From the NCBI GenBank assembly GCA_949987705.1, contig CATLJY010000268.1, positions 1 to 64,000 on the forward strand: 64,000 bases of DNA. The letters are read 5' to 3'. Below, in pieces: positions 1 to 9,979 of the stretch. The notes beneath the pieces are model-generated. The model saw only the letters and a program-made list of their open reading frames with translations, was not told the origin of the DNA and ran no database searches. Origin of the DNA: Thereva unica. Lineage: Eukaryota; Arthropoda; Insecta; Diptera; Therevidae. The translations under genes and the position numbers were made by a program. Each line of letters opens with the position of its first letter. Within the stretch, counting starts at the first letter, position 1.

Positions 1-263
1 GTCCTCCTGAGATGGCCGCGGTGGATCTAACTATTTATTGAGTATACTATAGTGCTTATTGTATTCTACTTATCATTCCATTTCATTTGATACCAATCTC
101 GAGGGGGTTGTGAAGAAAATTGTAATCCGTCCTCTTGAGATGACCACCCTGGATCCTAACTATATATTGAGTATACTATATCGCTTATGGTATTCTACTT
201 ATAATACCCTTTCAATTGATACTCATGTCGATAGAGTGGTGAAGAAATGGTAATCCGCCCTCT
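1..263. repeat. 128-bp tandem satellite, two units at the left edge
   Basis: Two head-to-tail copies of a 128-bp unit are visible: the block beginning GTCCTC at position 1 recurs at 129. The unit is the reverse complement of the repeat at 4.66-5.55 kb and 28.9-30.8 kb, sharing CATTTGATAC and the CCTCTTGAGATG-type junction. The array probably continues left of the window. Short open frames through it are repeat artefacts. Confidence 0.8.
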
Positions 264-591
264 TGAGACTCCTACCAGTTTAATATGAACGCTTTTTGTT
301 AATCATCGCAATGATAGGGAATGCTATCTGACATCAACAGTGCTGGATTCGACTAACTTATAACGAATATGTCACATTTTTAGAAATAAAGTACAATTAC
401 GAGCTATTCAAAAGTAGTAATCTTTATTTCAAAATTTAACTGTACATCTGTACTACTATTAACTACATATGTTTTTTATACATAGTACCTAACGCAATCT
501 GACACCATAGTTGTGACTAATCACTTTTATATGAACACATTTTGTTAATCATCTAATGCCATTTGGCATCAAGTATCAGTTATGTCAGTGC
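264..591. other. Non-coding stretch, no gene seen
   Basis: There is no open frame or element boundary that I can support. A short imperfect direct repeat (TATGAAC...TTTTGTTAATCATC) occurs near 288-320 and again near 530-560. It could be a relic of an older insertion, but nothing else supports that. Confidence 0.4.
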
Positions 592-1089
592 GCGAGTAAG
601 ACGTTGTTTCTGTGCTCCGTGTTTCAACCGTGATATTTGCACGATTCGAAAATTTTGAGTTTAAAACCCGAACAACCATCTTACCCGCAAATCACTAATT
701 TTTGTTTTCACTTATTTTTTTCCGCCATTGTTTTATAATGTAACCAGTGATGGCCTTGTGAGAATCAGGCGGAAGAAAGATGACGACTTTACCATCGTGC
801 GTAATATTAATCAACTGCAATGCCCATCAACCGAGACATTGGAGCCGCGCACTGAATTTTGGTATTTATTATTTAATAATTTTTTTTTTTTTTTTTTTTG
901 TATTTCTCTCTTCTTTAGTGTTAAGCTCTTAAGTTTAATGCTTCTCAATAGTTTAAATTTTCTATTACTCTGTACTTTTTATTGTTCGTTATATATTCAT
1001 GCTCCTTCCCGGTTAAATGCTTTTCTTTCGTTGTCGACTGTCGCTTTTCTTGTTGGTGTTTATTGTTTCGTCTTCTTAATCTGTTATTA

Positions 1090-2250
1090 AAGTCATATAA
1101 TTTTAGTTGCGAGGACGGGGTGAGAACATTAGTCAAAATGTTTAGCTTGAAGTGCACAGGTTTTAATACCTGTCTTTTAAATTCGCGAAGCATTCGCCCG
1201 AAAATTGGTGAGCACGCTATATTTATATGTGAAAGTTGGCTTAAATCTTTTATTCCTTCCTCCATCGTATCCATTGGCGGTTACAAATTATTCCGTAATG
1301 ATAGGCAAGGGCGCGTCGGCGGGGGAGTTGCTATATACTTACGTGAAAACTTAATGTCTGAAATTGTTGGAGTCTCTAAGCAACCGGGAATTGAATTTCT
1401 ATGTGTTTAAATTTTTAATGGTACTGATAAACTCCTTCTTGTCTGCTTTTACTCTCCTCCGGGCCTGTTTAACCCGGCTAATGCTCACGAACTTGTCGAA
1501 TGTCTTGAGCACCTCTCCAGTGTGTATAAGAACATATTGGTTGGAGGTGACTTTAATAGCTGCGTTCCTTTTCTACTATTTAGTACTTGTGAGCAGAGCA
1601 GAAAAGGAACGCAAAATTTTCTGATTTGAGTAAAATCTCACTTGAAATTTTTGACGTTACTTTAAACTTTACAAATAAAAAATTCTTAAAAGAAGAATTT
1701 GCGACACAATGCGTCAATTTCTAAAGTAAAACGAAAGATAATAATTTTTGATAATTATACGACTGAAGTTTTATTTGTGGACGTTTTTATATGAGCAAAT
1801 CAGCTGGACACAAATAAAAGCCATCTAGCGGGTAATGGCGTAAGTGAAAATAATTCACAATAGACTCGAAATGGCCGCTTTCCCCTAGCGGATTTCAATT
1901 GCGTAATTGCAAGTGCTATCTACTCGTTTATAAGAGCAAGTGTAGTTGCTAGTACGCAAGTGTAAAAAATAGTAAAAATTAGCGGAAAAGGAACGCAGCT
2001 AATGTTAATCTATTGAAACAGTCAACCTTACAAAGCTCATTTCGGTACACCATGCATTCTCTTGGTTTGGAGGTAATTATCGTGCTCCCCACATATTTTA
2101 ATTGTAGAATACCCTCTTTGCTTGATATGTTTTTAACAAACGACACAAGGTCTATTCTTTTTAAAACCAAATCTCTCCCCCTAGTTATTTGGATCATGAT
2201 ATTATATTCGCATGCTATAGCTTTAATGTCGATCCTCCTTCTATGAAAAC
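1090..2250 (+). pseudogene. LINE-A AP-like endonuclease, interrupted by a MITE
   Basis: Conceptual translation gives a degraded APE endonuclease: an LNSRSIRPKIGE-like start, then SWL, then GGYKLFRNDRQGRVGGGVAI, which is the usual GY-x-R-DR-x-GGGV block. In another frame follows FYSPPG and VGGDFN, the catalytic Asp/Asn motif. After the MITE the frame resumes in NVNLL, and later SLLD and DHDIIF give the C-terminal motifs. The segment between the N-terminal motif and the SWL block is shorter than in intact LINEs, so part is deleted. At least two frameshifts separate the pieces. Confidence 0.7.
1559..1999. mobile_element. 441-bp MITE with TA target duplication (MITE-1)
   Basis: The ends are perfect inverted repeats for 15 bp, GCTGCGTTCCTTTTC on the left and its complement on the right, directly flanked by TA at 1557-1558 and 2000-2001. 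Removing the element plus one TA leaves the LINE-A endonuclease frame continuous through GGDFN, so the boundaries are exact. TA duplication suggests a Tc1/mariner-type transposase acted in trans; no coding capacity is present. A diverged internal copy lies at about 30915-31100. Confidence 0.85.
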
Positions 2251-4282
2251 AATCACTTATCGTGACTTCTCTAATATTGATCAGGAACTTCTTAGCCAAA
2301 GATGTCTTTACATACCCTGGACCAATATCTTCACATTGGCTGAGGTAGATGAAAAAATAGATGAGTTTAACAGGATATTCCTTGATCTTTACGATGAGTT
2401 TGTGCCCCTAAGAAGTAAATCTTTATCAGCTAAATCTAAACCTTGGTTCACTGCGGAAATTAAATTGCTTATTATTGAAAGGGAGTTCGTCTCTCGTTGG
2501 TCCATAAAAGTAAAAACTGATACAGAAAAAAGATCTTTCAAACGCCTTCGTAATTTGATTGTAGCAAAAATTAAAGAAACGATTTTTACTCCCGAAAGAT
2601 TGACCCATCCCAATCCGTGAAAACTGTATAGAAAAATCTGCGCATTTTGGGTGTCCACTCTAAAAATGAAGCTGCTGCTAGCAACCTAAGTCCCGAGAGT
2701 CTTAATCAATACTTTATATCCAACCAAGCAGCTGAGCAGGTTACAACCTCTTTTATTCAGACTTCAGTTTTCGTTGCGATGATTCTCTTGAAGTTATCTC
2801 TGCTTTAAATTCAATCCAATCTACAGCCACTGGTAGTGATAATATTTCACCACGATTTCTATAAATGATAATTCCATGTTTGCTGCCTACTCTAACACAC
2901 ATTTTTATCTCGTGCCTTAAGGTATCGAAATTTCCCACTTTGTGGAAGCATGCATTGGTTACTCCCATACCCAAGTGCCCCTCTCCTGCTATTCCATCTG
3001 ATTTTCGGCCTATTAGTATTCTTCCTTTTCTAGCAAAGGTCTTTGAAAAACTGATTGCAACTCAAATACTTGAGTACTGTGAACGACTCCAAGTTATAAA
3101 TGTATGGCAATCTGGCTTCCGCAAACATCACAGCTGCGAAACTGCACTTCTTAAAGTCACAAATGATATTCGCAACTCTCTTGATGAACGTCACACTTGT
3201 TGTATGTTGCTACTTGATTTTTCGAAAGCTTTCGATAGCGTCAATCACTCCTTGCTCTTGCAAAAACTCTCCTCGCAAGTATCTTTTTCTTCAACTGCTC
3301 TTAAACTTCTGCATAGCTCACAAAAAGTTAAACTCGGCGACTCTAGTTCCTCCAATTCTTTACTTAACTCTGGAGTTCCTCAAGGTTCTATTCTTGGCCC
3401 ACTTTTGTTCAGCGTTTTTATTAATGACCTTCCTCTAGTAATAAAGCATTCTAAGACTCATATGTATGCAGATGATGTACAGCTTTATTTCTCTTCGCCA
3501 AAAGATCAAATCCATAATTGTGTGGAGAAGATTTCGGCAGATTTGCACAATGACTCAAGCTGGTCAGCACTGAACTTGCTACAGCTAAACCCATCGAAGT
3601 CTCATTGTATTTTCTTCTCACACTCTTCCATATCTCAAACTGACCTTCCAGTAATTCTCTTAAATGGAGTTCCTCTCGTTCGCGTTTGTAAAGTAAGAAA
3701 TCTAGGGATTGTTCTGAATAGTAGTATGACCTGCTGCGACCACGTCAATTTCGTTATTGGAAAAACATATGGACTCCTGTCCAAACTCAGATATCACTAT
3801 GGGTTGTTAAAAGGGCTGTCCGTTTGAATTTAGTGAAAGCCTTACTTCTACCTCTTCTAATGCATGGCCTTTCTATTTTCCCCTCTCTCGATTGCTCTTG
3901 CGCTAGAAAGCTCGAAGTAGCCTTTAACGATTGTGTTCGTTTTGTTTATAAGTTACGCCGCTTTGACCATATTTCACCCTACTTGAATTCGGTTTTAGGC
4001 TGCTCCCTTAATGATTATCGCAAAATTAGGCTTTTGCGTCTACTCCACGATATTCTGCACCAGCGCAAGCCCGCATACCTTAATGAGTTCGTTCAGTTCT
4101 CACAATCCCTTAGAAATAATAATTTAATTATTCCGCGTTTCCGCACGTTAATTGGACAGCGTTCTTTCTTTGTCTTCGCGGCTGTTTTATGGAACTCACT
4201 CCCAGTCGATTTGCAACGTATTGATTCTGTGAACATCTTCAGGAAGCGTCTCTTCGAATTCATTTCTAATAGAATTGATTAA
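2189..4282 (+). pseudogene. LINE-A reverse transcriptase and C-terminal region
   Basis: Three open pieces make up the RT half. 2189-2620 is the linker after the endonuclease (DHDIIF...). 2865-3827 holds the palm and fingers: PSDFRPISIL, LLDFSKAFDSVNH (motif A), SGVPQGSILGPLLF (motif B) and YADDVQLY (motif C). 3824-4282 is the thumb and basic C-terminus, including VFAAVLWNSLPVDLQ and ending FEFISNRID. The last two are in different frames, separated by a single break near 3825. Between motifs A and B the spacing is shortened, consistent with a small deletion. The protein would copy LINE RNA at the target site, but this copy cannot be functional. Confidence 0.85.
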
Positions 4283-4499
4283 AGCATGAATATATAACTT
4301 TCTTCTTTCTTTCTATTATATAGCTTACTTCTACAGTGTTTGTTACCGTACTCCTCCGAAACGGGTTGACCAATTTGCATGAAATTTTTTGTGTATATTT
4401 GGTAGGTCTGAGAATAGGTCGTAGGCTATTTTTTATACCTTTAACCAAAAAAACAGCTGCAAAATCCAAACAAAAATGGTAATTTTAGGAATTTTCACT

Positions 4500-4648
4500 T
4501 CATTTTAGTTTCAATAGCTTCATGGCCTACCTATTGTTTGACAAATGTAAAATTGTCATTAAATTGAATCATTACATTTAATGAAAATTTCAAATTTACG
4601 CAGCTGTCAAACAATAGGTAGGCCATGACGCTATTGAAACTAAAATGA
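4500..4648. mobile_element. Palindromic 149-bp MITE / hairpin
   Basis: Two 44-nt arms (4500-4543 and 4605-4648) are complementary at 43 of 44 positions and are separated by a 61-nt AT-rich loop. The arms start TCATTTTAGTTTCAATAGC. I could not define a convincing target duplication. The hairpin lies inside the Helitron leader, so it inserted after, or travels with, that element. Confidence 0.75.
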
Positions 4649-4654
4649 TCCATA

Positions 4655-5548
4655 GCGGCCGTCTCAAGAGGGCGGTGTACCACTTTCTTCACAACCACCT
4701 CGACATGGGTATCAAATGAAAGGGTATGTTAAGTAGAATATAATAAGCAATGTAATATACAAAATATATCTTTCGATCCATGGCGGCCGTCTCAAGAGGG
4801 CGGGGTACCACTTTCTTCACAACCACCTCGACATGGGTATCAAATGAAAGGGTATGATAAGTAGAATACAATAAGCAATGTAGTATACAAAATATATCTT
4901 TAGATCCATGGCGGCCGTCTCAAGAGGCCGGATTACCACTTTCTTCACAACCACCTCAACATGGGTATCAAATGAAAGGGTATGTTAAGGAGAATACAAT
5001 AAGCAATGTAGTATACAAAATATATCTTTAGATCCATGGCGGCCGTCTCAAGAGGGCGGGGTACCACTTTCTTCACAACCACCTCGACATGGGTATCAAA
5101 TGAAAGGGTATGATAAGTAGAATACAATAAGCAATGTAGTATACAAAATATATCTTTAGATCCATGGCGGCCGTCTCAAGAGGCCGGATTACCACTTTCT
5201 TCACAACCACCTCAACATGGGTATCAAATGAAAGGGTATGATAAGTAGAATACAATAAGCAATGTAGTATACAAAATATATCTTTAGATCCATGGCGGCC
5301 GCCTCTAGAGGCCGAATTACCACTTTCTTCACAACCACCTCGACATGGGTATCAAATGAAAGGGTATGATAAGTAGAATACAATAAGCAATGTAGTATAC
5401 AAAATATATCTTTAGATCCATGGCGGCCGGCTAAAGAGGCCGGATTACCACTTTCTTCACAATCCCCTCAACATGGGTATCAAATGAAAGGGTATGATAA
5501 GTAGAATACAATAAGCAATGTAGTAGACTCAATATACCGATTCATGGC
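4655..5548. repeat. Seven-unit 128-bp tandem array
   Basis: GGTATCAAATGAAAGGGTAT recurs every 128 bp from about 4709 to 5475. Units are very similar, differing mainly in the block reading AGAGGGCGGGGTACC or AGAGGCCGGATTACC, which partly alternates. It is the same satellite as at 1-263 and 28.9-30.8 kb. The array ends 130 bp before the Helitron CTAG end, so it is an internal part of that Helitron. The 60-residue open frames repeated here are not genes. Confidence 0.9.
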
Positions 5549-5686
5549 GGCCGACGCAAGACCCATGTTCTTTGAGGCATTTCATCTGTGTAAAATTCAT
5601 ATCTCGAAAAATATTAAGTCAATGGATGGTTTTTATTGTTTACTATTGACTTATGGGTGCAGCGTAGGCGCACCGGGTCCCAGCTA

Positions 5687-5737
<51 letters not shown>

Positions 5738-5759
5738 TATAGATATATATATATATATA
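5687..5759. repeat. (TA)n microsatellite
   Basis: An almost uninterrupted TA run with a few GATATAGA interruptions directly follows the Helitron CTAG end. It was probably part of the LINE-A 3' UTR target, since Helitrons insert between A and T. Confidence 0.9.
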
Positions 5760-5920
5760 ACTTTTTTTTTATATTTTACTTTTATATTCCTATATTTTTC
5801 TATATAATTTTGTTTTGTATAATTTTTGTTGTCTATATAATGAATCTACTATAATAAGATCCTATCTTTGTACATACTTATGAAAATAAATAATAATAAT
5901 AATAATAATAAAATAGTGCG

Positions 5921-6500
5921 AGTAAACACTTTTCGACTAACTAGTGGCACCATCTCATTTAATGAGCAATTGAAATAGCTTATAGCGCCATCTGATAAAA
6001 TAATTTTGAGTACCCACTTTTTTAGACTGAAGGAGAAAAAAAAAGTTCGTTTCCAAATGTAAAAAATGTAAAAATAAAGAAAACTAAGAATGACAGGGAA
6101 AAAAAAGTAATGGAATAATAAATTATTTATATTGTGGTTATCGGTTACAAATGAAAAATTACTTACATATATGTATTGCTTATAAAAAGGTGATAAATTG
6201 CATAATTTTATAAAAAAACACCTTGTTTTCCATGTTTAGGCGTAAATAAGGCGTTAGCTGTTGGCCCTTACGAACTCGGCAAACTACCGCTTGCCTTGAT
6301 TAAAGCTTTATCTTTAGCTTTATTTATAAAGCAGAATAAATTGGTGCTACTTTCTGCTTTCTATGTCAAATAGTTTTTGAACTAGATCAATTTAAATATT
6401 TCAAAATTTGTTCAAATTTTAAGATTTTTGACTTTTTGAAAATTTATAACTAAAAAAATAGAAGTCCAAAAAGTTTCCACCAGAAGAACAAACATAAAAA
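5921..6500. other. Non-coding AT-rich stretch
   Basis: No gene or bounded element is visible. It follows the AAT tail of LINE-A and contains short A and T runs and a small GC-richer patch near 6236-6300. Confidence 0.4.
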
Positions 6501-6504
6501 AACG

Positions 6505-7135
6505 AGTGTGCGTAGGGCCACACTTTAGAAGTGTTAACTTCTATGGCTAGTCTAAATGTCCAAATCAATCTTAATACAAGACGATAAGGATTAATATATT
6601 TTATTTATGAATATTCTGTTAAAGTTTATTTAATTGTTACTTATATCCACTCACTCCAAAATGTGTTGCAATGTTTTGGAAATTAAAATATTTGTAGAAG
6701 TATTTCCAAATCGAATTCCCACAGTCACGACTTAGCATTCATTTCATCCTCTCGCACACATTCGCTGCTGTGTGCGATGGCGTGCGAGAATATGACATGA
6801 ATTTTGAGAGCGGCGCGAGAATATAAAATGAATGCTGAGAGCAGCTTCTGCATTGCAACATTCAAACCCAATCCCTCTCACCAAGCGCAAGCTATTTTGC
6901 CTCGCACACATATAATTATACGCTGCTGTTTGTAAGTGGAGCTCAACTAAAAGTTTCCATGCTCTAGCCAGCTGCATAGGCACAAGTGCCCAGAAACGAG
7001 TGAGCAACAAAGTGCGTGTGTCGCCATCATGTGTCCACAAACGGGTGTAGCAACAAAATGCGCGTGTCGCGAATTCTTTGTTTTACCCCCAGCGAAAAAG
7101 TGCCAAACGCGCCTAAAGAAGTTAGCACTTCAAAA
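6505..7135. mobile_element. Possible MITE with imperfect inverted ends
   Basis: Near the left end lies GAAGTGTTAACTTCTATGG and near the right end the complement of GAAGTGCTAACTTCTTTAGG, so about 16 of 17 core bases pair. The left terminus (GAGTGTGC...CCACACTTTAGAAGT) also resembles sequence at 58648-58690 beside the Tc1-like transposase relic. The interior contains repeated short blocks such as CTCGCACACA and no credible gene. The target duplication is not resolved, so this is tentative. Confidence 0.4.
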
Positions 7136-7285
7136 ATTAGGTGATTTGAAGTCCATGAGGCCCAAAATTAATTAAATTGAGAAAACCGTCAAGAAGCCCG
7201 TGTTGTGTCGACGTACAATGTACCTTTTTGAGCACAGCCTTATGTCCGCGCAGTTTGGCCGTACTGCCTTTGCCATTAAAAATAT

Positions 7286-8617
7286 CAAAAAATATATAGT
7301 TTAAAAAAACTAAAAAATACGCTTTTATTTTAAAATGAACTAAAAAGTAAAAACTAATCCTTAACTATTTTCGGGGCTCCTTAACTATTTTCTTATTTTA
7401 TTAACATTGGAACTAATTTCTTACTTATTTTCTTATTTTATTAACATTGGAACTTTTCGTTAGCGCCCCACGCTTTTTACATTTCGAAACGTAGGTTGTT
7501 CCCATATACTGGCTGGAGCAATAAAAACTTTAGATTAAAAATTATTTTTTACTTTTTAGTTCATTTTAAAACTAGTTGGGATGTGGGTTCGACCCTTTCG
7601 GTCCACACGATCAACTTCCCAGTAATAAATGAACAATAGGCAATATATGTAGAATATATCTATAATACCGAGAATTTGTCACAATTGTTTATCAATATTT
7701 TCGCTAAAATGTCAAACTAAATGTGCGCAATTACAAGATTAGGATGACGAAAATGTATATAAAATTGATGTTTTAATGTTTTTCGGCACCTCAATGAAGT
7801 CGATATAGTTTTTAGTTCGCGCGGTATAGTGCAGGTACAAAAATCACTTAAGTCATTTAAACCAAAAACCGCTGGACCGAATATTATAAAAATCTTTACA
7901 GATTATATTGTCGCTAATACGCTTCGAACGGCACCTCAAGTAAGTCAATATCTTTCGTGGTTCGGGCGATATCGTGCAGGAACAAAAATCACTTACGTCG
8001 CTTAAACAAAAAAACGGCTGGACCGAATTTTATGAAAATCTTTTCAGATCATATTTTGGTTAATACTCTTCGAACGGCACGTCAACTAAGTCGATATCAT
8101 TTATAGTTTGCGCGATATCGTGCAGGTACAAAAATCACTTAAGTCATTTGAACCAAAAAACCGCTGGACCGAATATTATAAAAATCTTTCCAGATTATAT
8201 TGTCGCTAATACGCGTCGAACGGCACCTCAAGTAAGTCACTATCTTTCGTGGTTCGGGCGATATCATGCAGGTACAAAAATCACTTACGTCGCTTAAACA
8301 AAAAAACGGCTGGACCGAATTTCATGAAAATCTTTTCAGATCATATTTCGGTTAATACGCTTCGAACGACACCTCAACGAAGTCGATATCAGTTTTGGTT
8401 CGCGCGATATCGTGCAGGAAAAAATGACCACATCCGTACGCACATACACACACACACATACTTCCTCCCAATTTTTTGCTTAAAATGCTCCTGGAACCTT
8501 GAAAGTTGAAAATACGTCGAAATTTTCGATTTCGATTTTCGGACCGATTACAATAACTTCCTATACTGGGAAGTTAATAAAAGCGTATTTTTTAGTTTTT
8601 TTAAACTATATATTTTA
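7286..8617. mobile_element. Foldback element split by a rolling-circle-like repeat
   Basis: A left arm (about 7290-7352, TATAGTTTAAAAAAACTAAA onward) is complementary to a right arm made of two parts, 7547-7571 and 8578-8617. The right arm is interrupted by the 1-kb repeat at 7572-8577. The ~195-bp loop holds a duplicated TATTTTCTTATTTTATTAAC block. The AACTAAAAAG and GCGCCCCACG motifs also occur in the larger foldback at 31.3-31.8 kb, so the two may be related. Confidence 0.65.
7572..8577 (-). mobile_element. 1-kb rolling-circle-like repeat, copy 1
   Basis: Read on the minus strand it starts TTAACTTCCCAGTATAGG and ends in a small GACC-GAAA-GGTC-type hairpin followed by CCCAACTAG. It lies between A and T with no duplication, as Helitrons do. 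Subterminal inverted copies of AACTTCCCAGTA lie near both ends, a feature known from Helentron-type elements. The interior has about four ~146-bp units in two alternating types, and a CA microsatellite. No protein is encoded. Copies 2 and 3 are at 18498-19538 and 56305-57354. Confidence 0.7.
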
Positions 8618-8639
8618 TTTTCTACTTTTTAGTCTATTA

Positions 8640-9016
8640 TATGGCTTCTACCATTTTCTTGTCACCACCATGTTAGATTTAAAATGGTGTCACACAGATT
8701 ACTGTTCTATACTCGTCATACACTTTCATTTCCTGTCCATACCGAGCGCGTTGTAAAGAAAAAGATAATCCGCCAATTTGTGTTGGTCGCCATTTTGAAT
8801 TCCGAATGACGCTAAACAGCTAATATTATACCAACTTTTCAGTCTTAAAATAACTTTAGCATGTTTATTACTGATTCAGAATACATTAAAAGTTCGCTTA
8901 GTTAGCATTTTTAACAGTTTTATAATAATTAAGCATATTACAATATTTACATATTTACAAATAAAATACACACATAGTCTCAACGTGACTATTCACATGA
9001 GTAAGAAGTCTGTGTT
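8640..9016. other. Repeat-derived non-coding DNA
   Basis: 8690-8820 contains TACACTTTCATTTCCTGTCC and GTAAAGAAAAAGATAATCCG, recognisable as the repeat family seen again at 14580-14700 and, more distantly, the 128-bp satellite. The remainder up to 9016 is downstream of the Helitron helicase frame and probably belongs to its 3' region. No CTRR end with a hairpin could be found. Confidence 0.45.
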
Positions 9017-9979
9017 TTATTGTTCCCTTATGTTACTTTCACGGTTTAGCGCATGGAAATTCAATCTCTGAGTGCGCATTCTTTCCATTTCCGCCAATGC
9101 GTCAGTGTTGCAAGGATTCTCGCCCATGAGCTTTGAGCACTCCAGTTCCTCAATCTGAAGTCCATCTAGCGATTTTACCCGACTTAAAGCAACGTAAGCT
9201 TGCCCAGAAGCAAAAGTACGGGGTCCCATATAGACTACTGCATAATCCACCGTACATCCTTGCATCTTATGCACTGTCGACGCCCAACTCAGAATCAATG
9301 GCAACATGCGCCTTTCAACAGTGTCATGACTATATTTGGCGGAGAATTGTTTTGCTATTGGCCTAATTACATGTTCGCCATCCTTGCCAAAGTTTACTCT
9401 TAATGACGGAATGTCGGTGCCATACATTTGGTCTCGACGAAAATGAGGCCAGATGATTTCCGAGATGAAGCCAATGTTTCCATTGACGAGCCCTTTCTCC
9501 ACGTCAATGTTAGATCGCAACATTATTTTCGCACCTACAAAAATTGTCAATTTACTTGGGAGTCCACCAGTTTTATTCATGTCCTGAGGAATGATTGACT
9601 CTAAACCATTGTTTCCCAGATTGCGAGTTGCATCAATAATTTGAGCCTGGGCCTTGATTTGATACATTCGAATACCTTTCAGTTTGAAATATTCAAGCAC
9701 TTTATCGTTGTGCTTGTCCACTTGGTCGTTTGTAGGATATATTCTTAATGCTTTATGTATCGCGAGCTCACCAGTAATATTCGTCGATATTTTACCAAGA
9801 AGAACTGCAAGGTGTTCGCTTTTTATATTTCCTACTCTCAAAGCATTTAAAATGTCAGCAAATGTAGTGTCTCCTTGTTGTCGCATGTTTTCGGTAAGTT
9901 CTACTAATGTGAATAGCCGCCATAAATGAGTAGCTGGCCTCATGTGTTCTGGTTGTTGAAACACTTGTTTTCCTCTCAC
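9017..9979 (-). pseudogene. Helitron PIF1-like helicase C-terminal half
   Basis: It continues the helicase immediately after the one-base break: ELTENMRQQGD (motif IV region), LTIFVGAKIMLRSNID, VHKMQGCTVDYAVV (motif V region) and GQAYVALSRVKSLDGLQI (motif VI). It ends NFHALNRESNIREQ. The 320-residue length is as expected for this half. Without the single frameshift, helicase motifs I to VI would be present, so this copy died recently or is close to an active relative. Confidence 0.85.

Larger units (their letters stand above)
4325..5687 (+). mobile_element. Non-autonomous Helitron with 128-bp array, inside LINE-A 3' UTR
   Basis: The 3' end is typical of a Helitron: a short stem (GGTGC ... 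GCACC) at about 5656-5673, then GGGTCCCAG and CTAG at 5684-5687, followed by T. The interior has about 170 bp of leader, a hairpin MITE (4500-4648) and seven 128-bp repeat units. LINE-A 3' UTR sequence resumes after 5687. The 5' end is not defined to the base; it lies near 4320-4332, close to a TCTACAGTG. No Rep or helicase coding remains. Confidence 0.65.
592..5920 (+). mobile_element. LINE-A: old Jockey-superfamily non-LTR retrotransposon, broken and nested
   Basis: The pieces run in LINE order: a 5' leader near 592 (the start is a guess), a possible ORF1 remnant opening at 728 and ending in a poly-T run near 880, an APE-type endonuclease (1090-1557 and 2002-2250), a linker (2189-2620), the reverse transcriptase (2865-3827), the thumb/C-terminal region (3824-4282), then a 3' UTR ending in an AAT microsatellite at about 5885-5912. 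A MITE (1559-1999) and a Helitron (about 4325-5687) are inserted. Frameshifts and stops show that it is dead. RT motifs resemble the CR1/L2/Rex1-like branch; I do not assign a clade. The same broad family appears as LINE-B at 36.4 kb. Confidence 0.75.

Noticed and set aside
4689..5383. Series of identical-looking 60-residue open frames (MYSTYHTLSFDTHV...)
   Set aside because: They follow the 128-bp satellite period exactly, overlap each other and have no conserved protein character. They are translated repeat DNA.
6744..7040. 98-codon minus-strand frame as a possible gene
   Set aside because: It lies across repeated CTCGCACACA blocks in a MITE-like region and shows no domain.
8819..8840. Helitron 3' terminus on the left side of the large Helitron
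   Set aside because: No CTRR end with upstream hairpin is visible. The border is inferred only from the flanking repeat and is therefore marked uncertain.
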